Positions 40,018-51,727 of a stretch of 64,000 nt of DNA are shown here, one piece after another. Position numbers and translations under genes: made by a program. Each line of letters begins with the position of its first letter. The first letter of the stretch is position 1. The stretch is taken from positions 18,190,651-18,254,650 of the forward strand of contig NC_056548.1 in the NCBI RefSeq assembly GCF_910596095.1, written 5' to 3'. This stretch comes from Thunnus maccoyii (Eukaryota > Chordata > Actinopteri > Scombriformes > Scombridae). The notes beneath the pieces are model-generated. The model was not told the origin of the DNA, did not search any database, and saw only the letters and a list, made by a program, of their open reading frames with translations.

Positions 40018-40636
40018 TAAGCACATAAAGTCTTTTTAGAAATTCTCTCTACACCCTGTACCACCCACACACATTTGAAGTTGAAATGCCCCCAAAAAAC
40101 TATGTGAAGACATTATTTTCTGTATCTGGAGTGTAAAGTTAATACAGGACTGCATGGTGCTGTGAGGGAAGGAAAACACCCCTTTCCTTTCTAATTGCGG
40201 CAGCAGGTGATTTCTCCTCTAAGGGCGACATGCTTAGATGCCTCAGATCCATTGGCAGCGCACATCAAAAGCCCCATTGATTGGCCGGACAGATTGGGGC
40301 ATAGAGATCAAATGCTCTGTAAAGAAGTGTTAAACTGCTGTGCATTAAACAGGGCAGATTTCTGGACTAAAAGGGGCCATCTGTTAGCACTGTAGCTAAT
40401 TTCCTATTGCACTTGCCCGGACTGTTGATACTATTGGAACAGTGGCCAGAGCAGGCCCATATCAGGCAGTACAGCCCGGTGACACTGGAGGATAGATGAA
40501 GAGGAGAAAGTGGTCTGCAAAGTCTGAGTGCAACTAAGGAGACAATATAAGAATAAGCACAATACAGAAAAGATAAATGCTACTTTCATCAGTAAAGTGA
40601 CACATAATCACACAGTTGGTTTGTTCTCTGGCCTCT

Positions 40637-40668
40637 AGCAGTGAAAAGTCTGTTGACTTTTCACTGCT
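40637..40668. repeat. Perfect 14-bp hairpin
   Basis: AGCAGTGAAAAGTC (40637-40650), a TGTT loop and GACTTTTCACTGCT (40655-40668) form a perfect stem. It is too short for a canonical miRNA precursor, and no larger fold was seen. Confidence 0.8.
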
Positions 40669-42769
40669 GCCATCAGGGTCACTGTTTTAGTAATTATCTG
40701 TTCAGAACAAATTAACAGTAAATACATACTGGCATTTAGCTGAGGACAATTAAATTTAATATGGTCTTTGATCCCTGTCATATTGATGAGGGATGCAATT
40801 TCCATGTGTTTTGGAAATAAATAAGTATCAACAGTATCTTGGTTGGTGTGACTGTAGGCCTACATTTTGAGTAAATGTGCCTCCAGTCAGTTGCTTAGAT
40901 TTGAAAAAGCTCAAAATCTACAGATCAAAGACTGGTGAAACAGCACATCCCTTGCTGGAGAAATTTAATAATATTTCAAGTGAAGATCTCTTTTAAATCT
41001 GTTATTTAGTAATAATGTCGAGGAGGCAAACCTTCTTGGGAACACACATTAGTCTGCAAAGGAACCAAACAATTACATCAGGCTCATAAATAGCAACTGG
41101 CCCAATAAAGTTCTGGTCCAAAGGCACTTTCATACCTCTTCTCCAATCAAAATGTTATTTTTAAGGTTTGGATGCCAGCTAAAAAGCCATAGAACAATCA
41201 GAAGTCAGCTTTACAAAACACTGTCACAAAGAAAAATGATGTCCTATACAAGGCTGCAGATGGAACTGTGGAGAGCCGATGTCTGTTTCCAAAAGCTGTG
41301 TTTATAGAGTAACACAGCAGAAAAGAGACGGTTAGATTATTGTTTGCATTGGCCGAGAGTAAATAACCCATACAGCTAAGTACTAAAATGTCCCACTATT
41401 CATACTAGGTTTCTGTCTATTTATATACAGAAAAAATAAAACGGTAGATAAAATCAGGAGATTAATATGTAAATATTGAGAAGTCTTGGTAACTGAATCA
41501 CCAGAAAGGCACTTTTCAATATCTGATCCAAGCCAATGTTTTCCTTCATGCTGCACCAAGAAGCTCCAATCCAAGCATCACTGCTTGTTTAGCACTGCTG
41601 AAAGCTTTATAAGGACTTGAAACCTGAGTCTCAGTTAGGAAACCTTAAACATGGTCCATCAAATATTTAAGTGTATGGATGTTTTGAAGTGTATGAGGGG
41701 AAGGGAGGAGCACCATTAATCTATTAACGTCTCTCTACAAAAGAGATTGATGATACTCTAGAGACTATGACAGCCATATAAAACAGGGGGATGCCTCAGT
41801 GATGAATAGGCGACTTAAAGTCGTTTGCATACAGTACACAGAACAGGAATATGTGGCTAAACCACTGTACAGGGCTGCATTGATCCTCCACAGGATCTGT
41901 GTGATTCAGTCAATGGTGGGAACGCCACATACTTCAATACAGCAGAGGTATGAGATGTCCGGGCCTCTTACTCACACTGCTCCAGACTCAATAGTCCATT
42001 GTCTCTGCCCTAAAGTAGAACCTCAAACCTATAAGTCAAAGGTGGGGGGTTGGAGATGAAGTCATCTCGGCAGGAGAGCTGTTCAGCCAGACACCTTCAT
42101 GGCCAGGGAACAGTTCCTAAATCCTGTTCTCTCACTGTAAATCCTCCCAGACAAGTTGGCCTGTTGCAGGGGTGATAAAGGAAACAATGCCTGTGCCCAG
42201 CATGAGTTTACATGTGATAAAAATGTATATGGCATTTGAATTTATTTGCTCAACAAGCTTTATTTACTGTTTTTGGTTCATTTTTCTGTTCCCTCTTGGA
42301 ACAATTGCATGCACTTGAAAGGAGAAGAAAGTTTTTTCAACTGACTCTGGTGTATATTAGTTCAACAAACATTGTTACGGTACATGTAGGATACAATCGC
42401 TGCTTTAATTTATACAAATGTGCTTTCAATTGGGGGCATTATGAGTTATGATGTAAAACCAAGTGCCTTAACAGCTGGGTGCTTGCATTTGTTATGGTAT
42501 TTTTGCTAAGTATAATAAACAGTAAGTTGGAGTAAAATATAGGCTATGGTCTCCCTCCCTCTCCTTCTATGTGCATCACAGCATGCATGTGTGTTTCTGT
42601 GTGCCTTTCCTCAAATAAGCTTTCCAAATAATAAATACCCAATTATGAAAGACAATAAACTCTGGTTATCAGAGCACACGGAACAGATATGTAAATATTT
42701 TCAAAGAAACACAATAACAGTTACCCATATCTAACCATTATTATATGTCTTGGACAGACTATCTTCATT

Positions 42770-43000
42770 CAGTTACGCGCCAGATTTGTAAAAACGCGGG
42801 TTCCTCAGCTGATTTATGAGTGAGATTATGTGTTTGCAATGAGACCCAATTATCATACAGCTGTGGCGTTATCTCCCCGCTCCATCTTCGCTATCTAAAA
42901 TAAACACAAGAAACGAGAGAGAAGGTTGTGAGGTCAGAAGCGTAAATGGCACAAGGCGCGTAAAGACGCACAAACAATCAGTGACCCCTGAAGAAAAATG
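42770..43000 (+). promoter_or_regulatory. Candidate dll4 proximal control region
   Basis: A locally CpG-richer stretch 0.8-1.0 kb upstream of the dll4 ATG with GTTATCTCC (GATA type), AAATAAACACAAG (forkhead type) and ACAAACAATCAG (FOX/SOX type). These are factors known to act on Dll4. Function is inferred from position and motifs. Confidence 0.25.
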
Positions 43001-43305
43001 ACTGATAATCCCATTACTTTTGAGGGTCTCTGCTATAACAGTGGATTAGCTGACCTGCAGTTTATATCTAAAATATTACAATGAATTCTTATAATCTGTT
43101 TTCTGTTTTTGCAGATGTTTGTTTTGATTTTTGTCGTTGCTTTTTTTGTTGTTTATTTGTTTGAGGGATGATAAATGTGCATGGGAGGCGCAAACAAGGA
43201 ACATTTTTATTATTCTAAATCAGGTGAGGCAAAGTTCAGTCCCTTACAAAATAATAATGAATGTTGATAACTAATGCAAGCAAAAAAAAGAAGGTGGAGA
43301 GGAGA

Positions 43306-43365
43306 GTGGGCGGTGTTTGTTGACTGACAGTGTCCGTAATGACACTACACTGCGGTATATAAACT
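43306..43365 (+). promoter_or_regulatory. dll4: dll4 core promoter: GC box, forkhead site, TATA box
   Basis: GTGGGCGG (GC box, 43306-43313) abuts TGTTTGTTGAC (forkhead-type, 43314-43324), and a TATA box (TATATAA, 43356-43362) follows. Transcription would start near 43385-43395, giving a 5' UTR of about 380 bases to the ATG at 43775. FOXC factors are reported activators of mouse Dll4. The start site itself was not observed. Confidence 0.5.
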
Positions 43366-43774
43366 GGGAGGGACGTCAAACATCCTTCACTGGGAGTCAC
43401 TATGCGCTGATGCTCCGCCACATGCTCGCATCCCTGTTGGCAACACAAGTCTCGCATCAGCACAACAAACTCAAACATCTGACCGGCACGATGGATGGGC
43501 AACATAAAGACCGCAGAATGACTCACTTGTGGATATTGACGTTACTGATATTTGTCTAACCTCTAGCACTGGATAACTCGGTCTTTTCCAACTTCTTCGT
43601 CTGGATACGGATTGCGGAGCTGGATCTTGTCCTACAGGTTTTGGAAGAAGGATTATATTTATTCTGATCACTTTATTTCTCCTCACTCCACTTTCGCCAT
43701 CACCACTTGGAATAGGAGCGTTTGGTGGGAGGACAAATTAAATTTCTAAGGATACGCACATCAAACTCTAAAGG

Positions 43775-46700
43775 ATGGCCGTTTGGTTCACCTCTATCTT
43801 CGCAATAGTTATAACATTATTTACTCAGGTATTTTTTTCATCTTTTGTAAATTAGGAAAGAATTATTCAGAAAAAAAATGTTGCATTCTTTTCCATGCTC
43901 ACTATTTGGTTCCTTTTAGGTTCTGGGATCAGGTGTGTTCGAGATAGATCTCCATCACTTTCAGAATACTAAAGGTTTGCTGGCAAATGGACTTAGCTGC
44001 AGCATGACTGGCTGCAGGACTTATTTCAGGGTTTGTTTGAAGAACTTCCAGAAGGTGGTGTCTCCTGGAGATTGTATATTTGGCAAAGCCGTCACTCCTG
44101 TTTTGGGCACCGACTCCTTCAGCATCCAGCCGGACGCCAGGCTGCGGCTGCCGCTCAACTTCACCTGGCCGGTAAGAGACACCTGTCCTGCCGCGCGAAC
44201 AAGCAGGCTTACGCACTTTTATCCTACTGAAAGCAAAACATGTAGATCTTTTGCAGATTATTTGTTGTTGGTTATTTCCAAGTGAACTGCACATGGTGGC
44301 GGAAAAAATCTCACTTCCACTCTGACAAAAATTACCTTTCCAACATGTATTTTTACGTGAAAAATGTCCCACCGTATCATCTTATGACCTAAAAATGAAT
44401 TAAATTTGAGCAAAACTAAGCCACAAGCTGTATTATAAATTGTGCATGTTTTATTTTACTGTCATATAAACCACTAATGCATGCAAGTCAATCATTAGAG
44501 TTTAAGTTGATCATCCACTGCATCCCTGTATAGTCCACACTGTGCGTAAAAATAAAGAGTGCTCAGAGTGCAACCGATGACAAAATACATTTTTTGCTTG
44601 CAATAATTTCTAATAAATTATTATGAAATGTTTCCATTCATTGTTAAATAATCCCTTAAACCCTTTTCTATACATTACATTATAGTTTTAGAGAAATAAA
44701 ACCAGCGATATGGAGATAAATTAAGTGTGCCATTATATATTTTTGGTGACATTTCTTTCCTAATTTGTCCCCACAGGGTGATTTCTCATTAGTTATTGAA
44801 GCCTGGTATTCTCCTGCAGCGGACCTACCTGGAGGTGAGAAGATGCACACATGTCTGTCCACCACTAGAGGGAGACATGCTACGTGTAGCCTAAAATGAC
44901 TTATTGCCTATCACACATTTCATCAATAACCCCCACTTACAAGTATTACGTGCCAACAAATACATCTGGCATTTTCAGCGTCATGGATCCGTCTTCGTTA
45001 GGATGCCTTATGAGGCACACAACAATCCTTTACAATCACATCTCCTCCAACACAATTGCAACTTCCCTTGTTTTATTTCTGGCATGCATGGGAAAGTCTA
45101 CAGCCTTAAGTGAGAATATGAAACCCTGCCAAAAATCCCATGACAGCCTTTTCCTGGATTTACACCTTTTTGTCCTTCGTAGCACAGGAATAATAGTCAC
45201 ATATGAAGGGTACTGTCACACAAATCACTAAATTCACATTTGTAAGATTTATCAATTACATCATAGAATTGCAACCTGGTAATTTAGAAATGTATCAGCA
45301 TCATATAAACCAGTCTTCTTCTTCTTTTCTTCACAGATACCACCAACCCTGAATTCTTGATTAATTCTTTTGCCATCCAAAGAAAGTTGGGAATAGGGCA
45401 TGAGTGGTCCCAGGATGTGCAGAGAGGGACGCAGACGGAGCTAAGGTACTCATACCGGTTCATCTGCAATGAAAATTACTACGGGGACACTTGTTCCAAA
45501 ATATGCGCTCCGAGAGACGACCGTTTCGGCCACTACACCTGCAAGCCTGACGGGCAAATAGCCTGTCTACCAGGATGGAAGGGAGAATACTGCCAAGAAC
45601 GTAAGCAAGAGTAAAGACACCATATGGACACTTTTCCTTGTATGTGATAAAAGGTCACAAGTCAGATCTATATTCATTGCTCCAAAAAGGAGTAGACTAT
45701 AGGCCATAACCTGCTTTACAGAACATGAAATACAGGATGTGGCTTGAAGTCATTTGTATAAAGGAGGAATTGGAAGCAGTGTTGATGGTTAAATAGACTG
45801 CAGTGCCACACAGTGTACATTTCAGAATGAGATTAGAGCTTTCATTTCTAAATTACTTGTGACATGATCACAGGTGTGTATTTTTCGGATGCGAGGCAGC
45901 CAAACACAATTAGAAAGTGGAGCAATTAAGGTGAAATTTGAAGACAGAGGGCCTATACTAGGTGTGCTTTCTCTCCGGGCGCGTGCGGTTTAATCCAGGG
46001 CGGTGGTCGGCCCAGCAGCATGCGCCGGGGTTAATCGCGGCATTATCGCCCGCCACGCGCCACTAAATTGCGGGCTCTATTGTTGAGGCGGTGCAGGGCA
46101 GCAGCTGCAAACGGGGCTCGCGCTGCCCACCGATAACAATAGGGCAGCTGTCCTGCTTTTTTTGAGAACAAGCATCTGCTCCGCACTAACCAGCCGTTTA
46201 ACACTATAAACAGTGAGAAATCAATGTCACATACAGCACAGAGCGGGCCCGGCAAATTATGTTTTTGTTTTTTTTTTCCATTGAAACGTCAGGTAACAGG
46301 TTTTATTGTGAGGGAGAAAAACATTTAAAGGTGATGCAAACTATATTACCTGCTTGTTTTAACTGGCACATTAGAAACCCTGAGTTCTAAATATCCTTGT
46401 GTTGTTTCTTACAGCAATCTGTCTTGAAGGGTGCAATGAAAATAATGGAAACTGCACATTACCTGGAGAATGCAAGTGAGTATTCACTTATTTTGTGTGT
46501 TTATTGTATTTTCATAATTAGCCAATCTGGTGAAATGTACAGCTATCACTCTCAATTAAGGCTCAGCAGATCTACTCATTGCAAAAAAACAAAAACAAAA
46601 AAAAAACCATTAACTACAGGACAAGAACAAAATAATAACCACTAAAATCAATTGCTGCTCTTTTCCCTTAGCCTATTACACAACAACAACATAACATTGT

Positions 46701-48919
46701 ATTTGATTTTGTGATGTTTTTCCTTGCATTTCTCTATTTCCTTTGGGGGTCTCTTCGTCCTGAAAATCCGAGTATGAACACGACTGTTGATTTCCGTGTG
46801 CTTCAGTAGTCATGGTGTACTGTTTTATGTGTGAACAGATGCAGAGAAGGTTGGCAGGGACTCTTTTGTGATGTGTGTAAACTCCATCCATCCTGTAAAC
46901 ATGGTACCTGTAAAGAGCCGTGGCAGTGCACCTGCAAAGAAGGCTGGGGAGGCATCTTTTGTGACCAAGGTATCTTAAATTCTTACTTGAAGCTGTGAAG
47001 GAAAAAAAAAACAACAAAATAAAGACACTGAATGAAATGTTAGTACTGTAAATAATGTTTCCACCCTTTTGTCTTCAGATCTGAACTACTGCACCCATCA
47101 CAAACCCTGTGCCAACGGGGCCACGTGTATGAACACGGGTCAGGGCAGCTACACCTGCACCTGCCTGCCAGGCTTCACCGGGGTTAACTGTGACTCGGAG
47201 GTCAGGGAGTGTGACAGCCAGCCCTGTCGCAACGGAGGCCACTGCCTGGTGAGTCCGGAAGTCTCTCTCTCTCCTTTCCCACAACACAGGCTTTCCTGTT
47301 TTTGTTTTTGCCTCAGTCTATCTGTTAGTCCAGGAGGATGCTATCGATTGTCAAGTCAGTAGATGACCCAGTTCACAGACTGTGTACTGTAAATAGAATT
47401 CAAACTCAGGATAATGGGGTTCGTTAGGGCAGTCATGAACAGGATACGATAAAAAACATCTGACAGGGAGCTTTTTGATAAACTTCATAACTTTTTGCCT
47501 GCAGGAGTCTGAGAACGGCTATAGGTGTGCATGCCCACAGGGGTTTGAAGGGACACACTGTGAACACAGGATGCTGACCTGCAGAGATACACCATGCTTC
47601 CATGATGGCAAGTGCAAAGAGGGGGATAATGGACATAGTTACACGTGTGAGTGTCCAGCAGGCTACACCGGACTCAACTGTGAGAAGAAAGTGGATAAAT
47701 GTACCTCGCTGCAATGCGCCAATGGTAATATTTCATTCTCTCTACATGTAAAATAATTCTGTATATCTGCATATGAAATGACCTGAACTTGAGGGAGGTT
47801 TCTAACATACTGTTTTGTGTTGCTTAGGTGGACACTGCGTGATCCACGGTAACCTCCGACTGTGCAGCTGTCGCTCAGGCTTCACAGGACTGCGCTGCGA
47901 GATCAACATCAATGAGTGTGTCAGAAACCCCTGCGCCAACGGCTCCACCTGCATAGACCGCATCAACGACTACACCTGCACCTGCCCTCCAGGGTACGAA
48001 GGCCGCCACTGCGACAAGCCGACAGACCGCTGTGCCTCTCGGCCCTGCCTGAACGGAGGGACCTGCACCACTGGAGCGAATGGCCAGCCTTCCTGCATCT
48101 GCCCCGCCCAGTACAGTGGCCCCCAGTGCCAGCCCATCGATGTGCCTTTATCCAATACCCCCAGCCCCAACACAGGCCGGGAGTCCAGTGAGAAGCTGAG
48201 CTTGGCAGCCATCAGCATGGGAGTGGGCTTGGTGGCCGTTCTGGTTCTTTTATGCATGGTAGTAGTGGTAATACATCATGTCAAGAAGCAGAGAAACAAG
48301 GAGCAGGACTCAGAGACCATGAACAACCTCTCCAAGGTTGACTTTCAGAAAGAGAACCTTATATCTACTCTAGAGCTCAAGAACACCAATAAAAAGATCG
48401 ATTTGGAGGTGGACTGTCCCAGGGAAAAGTCTAATCACAAACACATCAACCACTACCACCTGGACTATAAAACCTCCACTGGGTACAAGGATGAACTGTC
48501 CCTTTTGGACAAAGATGAAAACTGTGAAAAGACAATAGAAGACAAAAAGCATTTGAGTAGAATGTACAGGTAAGTTCACATGCTGCGTCATGTCCAGTCA
48601 TTTTTTACCACAGATTTGAACATTTTGGTTGTTACATCGACTTGTAGAGGTCAATGTAAGATGTTTTCATTTTTGGGCTCAATATCTGACATGATGTATC
48701 TTCATTTCACAGTGAAAGACCGGAGTGTAGAATATCAACAATATGTTCTTCCAGAGATTCAATGTACCAGTCTGTCTTTGTAATAGCAGAGGAGAAAAAT
48801 GAATGCATCATCGCAACTGAGGTAAGTTTTTTCATAATTAATCTATCTTACTGTCCCTGTTACTGTTTATTGCTGATATAGTCACTAACTTTTTATTTCT
48901 TCTTCTCTCTCAGGTATAA
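43775..48919 (+). CDS. dll4: dll4, delta-like protein 4 (Notch ligand)
   Basis: Membrane ligand that activates Notch receptors on adjacent cells; it drives arterial identity and limits tip-cell sprouting. Eleven exons: 43775-43828, 43920-44171, 44777-44834, 45337-45600, 46415-46475, 46839-46969, 47079-47248, 47505-47724, 47828-48569, 48713-48821, 48914-48919. All introns are GT-AG with matching phases; 2067 nt, 688 aa (human about 685, also 11 exons). Signal peptide is about residues 1-21, followed by the MNNL/C2 domain, then DSL at about 165-209 (from [10 protein letters not shown]). Eight EGF repeats follow, ending at GPQC near residue 504. The transmembrane helix is about 528-552 ([20 protein letters not shown]) with a basic stop-transfer HHVKKQR. 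The tail ends in ATEV, the PDZ-binding motif shared by Delta1 and Delta4. The last exon encodes only Val and the stop. Confidence 0.97.
45055..45195 (+). promoter_or_regulatory. Candidate dll4 intron-3 enhancer
   Basis: Intron 3 (44835-45336) contains ACTTCC (inverted GGAAGT ETS core, 45061-45066), a forkhead-like TGTTTTAT next to it, ATGGGAAA (RBPJ-like TGGGAA core, 45088-45095), TTTCCTGGAT (ETS) and CACAGGAATA (ETS). Mammalian DLL4 has a well-studied arterial enhancer in the same intron using ETS, SOXF and RBPJ sites. Homology is not shown; only intron position and motif types agree. Confidence 0.3.
45965..46256 (+). promoter_or_regulatory. CpG-rich block in dll4 intron 4
   Basis: A sharply bounded GC- and CpG-rich stretch (GGGCGCGTGCGG, CGCCCGCCACGCGCC, CTCGCGCTGCCC) inside an otherwise AT-rich intron. 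It contains CTATTGTTG and AACAATAGG (SOX-type), CCGATAAC (GATA-type), several CAGCTG E-boxes and TTAATC words. There are no splice sites fitting a coding exon. It is a candidate intronic enhancer or small CpG island. Confidence 0.4.
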
Positions 48920-50340
48920 TAAATGGAAGATATTATTCATTGTCAACATTGGATTTCTTGTGGACTGTTTACAAGTGTGGAGAGACTGGGATTTATTTAA
49001 ATGCAAGTTGCTGCTCTTGAAAACTTGATAACTGGATGGAGCCAGTGTGCTCTTCGAATGCAATAGAACTAAAGCTACTAATCTTTCGTTTAGAATGTAA
49101 AGACTGAAAAAGACTGCGGGGAAATAATGAGCAAATCTGACTTGCAGATGCGCCTTAGATGTTTTTCCATTCAAACCCTTGTCTGCTTCATCCAAGTTCA
49201 TCCAAGGGCAACAGGCCAAGATGTTTCTGCCTGCGTGTTGATTAGAAGAAGAGGACTGTCTTGATGTACTCCTCGCCACCTTATTGCAGTAATCAGCAAT
49301 CAACAAATCAACTTACTGCCAACAAGCCTGTGGAAGGAGCCAGCCTTTGCCATTTTATTTGTGGCTTGCAATGCGCTATGCAAACAAAAATCAGCATTGT
49401 GCTCAAATCAAAAAAAGGACAAAAACTACTGAAAACGGTTCATTTTTGAAGGATATTTAGGGTTATCAGTTTTGTAAATCAAATCTTTTTTTTATGAGAA
49501 TGTATGCAGCCTAGATCAAAAGCCTTATACTGTATATGTGTTTAAGAAAAACATTGTGCCCCGCCTTATCTTCTCTTGATTCCTTTGCACAGCAAAAGGG
49601 AGGTAACAAAAAGTTCAAGAGATGCAATATGCTATTGCGCCATGCAGGGAAACTCATGATAAGGCCTTGTTTTACCTTATGCAAGATCACCCTTAAATAA
49701 AGACAAAGAAATACATGAAGTGACTATCGTACCAAGGACGCCTTCAATGGAAATTACTGAACCAATAATGTTATTTTGTAAGATTAGTATTTCATTAGTA
49801 ATTTAAGAAGATGAAGCACTGATCTTTCTATGTTTTATAAGATTATTTTGTATATACTGTATATTTATATGTTGAGATTAGAAGTATGAACTGTTTTTAA
49901 GTTGATGCCCCAAAAAGGTGAATTTATTTTTAAAGTGTTGTTGGTGTTTTATTAATTTTTTTTTTTGTTACAAAAAGAAACAATGAATACATATCTGGTA
50001 CACTGTTTGTTTGTTGGTCTTCAATGGTTGAGTGTACAAGTGGTCAAATAGAGATCATAATTTAAATGTTGGGATCATCTAGAGTCTTTATTTGTGTCAG
50101 CTGGTGTGGAAGTGGCTTCATTGTCTATAGATACCCTGATATTTGGCCTAGTAGCTTTTCTAATGATTCCATGTCTATGTCCATGACATCTATGTTGGTG
50201 TGATGTGAAATCAATGTGCTAGCAATCATCATTCAGTGGACAGTACTGTAATTGGCAGCAATGTAAGGAATTACTCAAACAAAAAGATATATATTTAAAA
50301 AAATCTGTATGTGAAAATAAAGAATCCTTGTGTTCTTTCT
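48920..50340 (+). other. dll4: dll4 3' UTR with two poly(A) signals
   Basis: AT-rich sequence after the dll4 stop, with AATAAA at 49696-49701 and 50316-50321; the second, followed by a TTGTGTTCTTT region, is the likelier main site. AT-rich ATTTA-type words (for example TTTATTTTTAAAG near 49922) could mediate mRNA decay. The end is inferred. Confidence 0.6.
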
Positions 50341-51185
50341 ACTTAACTGCTTCTCTGAGCCGCTACTGTATGTTTACATATGATAACGCTGAGTAAATGA
50401 GGCAGAGGGCAGATATGATCTATGATGATAAGTTATCTTATTGCTCTCGCTAAAAGCTGGAAGGAGAAGGGGACGGGTGAGAAATGAGGAACTTCACTCG
50501 ACATATGCTCACGCCTGTGTCAATGAGAAAATATGGAGTGTGAGCACAGCGGACAGGCCCCGGAGCCCAGCCACTGTCGAGACCATAACAAACCAGCACA
50601 TTACACTGTCATCTTTCTCTTTACTCACATGAACTCCTAATATCAAAGCATCAAATTAGCGTTTGACAGTTACACAGCAATGTCCTTTACTGCCACTTGA
50701 GGGCAGTAAGCTTTGTGTGAAGTTTAAAGAAGGGAGTTTCTTCCTCTTTCATATCTCAGCTCATAAAACAGCATGCCTGTTGAGTTGACAGGCAGAGGGC
50801 ACATCATCCCAGTCATTCATTCAAGTGATCGGCCTGCGTGGGTCACAACAGGGCGCCACACACCTGAGCTGAACACGGACACTTAATGAGCTTAAGAGAG
50901 CACAGATACAACAGTCCTAGCAGCTAAATAGTTCTATTTATAGGTGTGTGATTACCTTCTGGACAATGAGTGGCTGTTTGACACGCAAAGATGCATAAAC
51001 AAATAAAGACACACGCCAAAGGAGTAGTAACAATACAAGCCCCTGACCATGATGTAAAAATCAAAAAATGTCTTACAGTAGAAGGAAAAATTAGATGACT
51101 GCTGAGTGTAGAGGTCAAATTTTAGTTGTCAAAACATCCATTCTTCCTCATTTTTTGTCACTGCAGCAGTCAATCATTTCTGAAG

Positions 51186-51186
<1 letters not shown>

Positions 51187-51236
<50 letters not shown>

Positions 51237-51240
51237 GCGT
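51187..51240. repeat. (AC)n(GC)n alternating purine-pyrimidine tract
   Basis: About 17 AC dinucleotides run directly into about 9 CG dinucleotides. This forms over 50 bases of uninterrupted alternating purine-pyrimidine about 490 bp upstream of the chac1 ATG, the pattern with the strongest Z-DNA potential. Confidence 0.95.
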
Positions 51241-51376
51241 ATTAAAATGCCAGTGCGCTTGCGTAACACAACAGGGTGTCCAGCGCACCACCGTCTCCAT
51301 TTAAATATAAACGTTTTGCTGCATTTCGTCCGGTCTGAATGCACCCGTGTTCGCCTCTATTCCTAAAAGGATCCTG

Positions 51377-51469
51377 ATTGGTTTATGTTTTCCCAAAACC
51401 CGCCCCCTCTTTGATTTCATTGGTCGGGAACGTCTCGTTCTGACGTTCTCTGAACAACAAATACACGTG
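51377..51469 (+). promoter_or_regulatory. chac1: chac1 promoter elements
   Basis: Two inverted CCAAT boxes (ATTGG at 51377-51381 and 51419-51423) flank a GC box (CCGCCCCC, 51400-51407). A CRE-like TGACGTTC (51441-51448) and an E-box CACGTG (51464-51469) follow. No TATA box was seen. Human CHAC1 is induced by ATF4/CHOP in the integrated stress response; the CRE-like site is the only plausible ATF site noted, and I saw no perfect C/EBP-ATF composite element. Confidence 0.5.
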
Positions 51470-51727
51470 CTTGTCTATGGTGCTTGTACATACAGTACAT
51501 AAGAGACAGCATCCACACATCCATGCAGTATTTTTGAAGACATATTGACAGACGCTATACGCTTGTTGAAAGACTGTACTGAGATTTAGGAGTCACAGTG
51601 TGATGTGGTGGAATGTGTGAAGCAACAGAAAAAAGAGAGGAAACTTCGGAGAGCAACTACTTGTTGACAGTAGCGACATAAACGTCTTTGTCTCAGTTCT
51701 TGTTTTAAACACAGCCAAAAGACTACA

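Larger units (their letters stand above)
21951..43270. other. 21-kb gene-free region upstream of dll4
   Basis: I found no frame with splice sites, domain motifs or conserved coding pattern across this stretch. It contains two MITEs, CA/GT microsatellites, a GC-rich block, a perfect hairpin and scattered blocks that resemble conserved noncoding DNA (for example 22500-22700 and 28140-28280). Because dll4 is the next gene and is known to be controlled by distal enhancers, this is a plausible dll4 regulatory domain, but that is inference. Confidence 0.6.

Noticed and set aside
43929..44372. 147-aa minus-strand open frame
   Set aside because: Antisense shadow of dll4 exon 2.
47075..48257. Minus-strand and alternate-frame open frames over the EGF exons
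   Set aside because: Shadows of dll4 exons 7-9; the reading frame with spaced cysteines is the real one.
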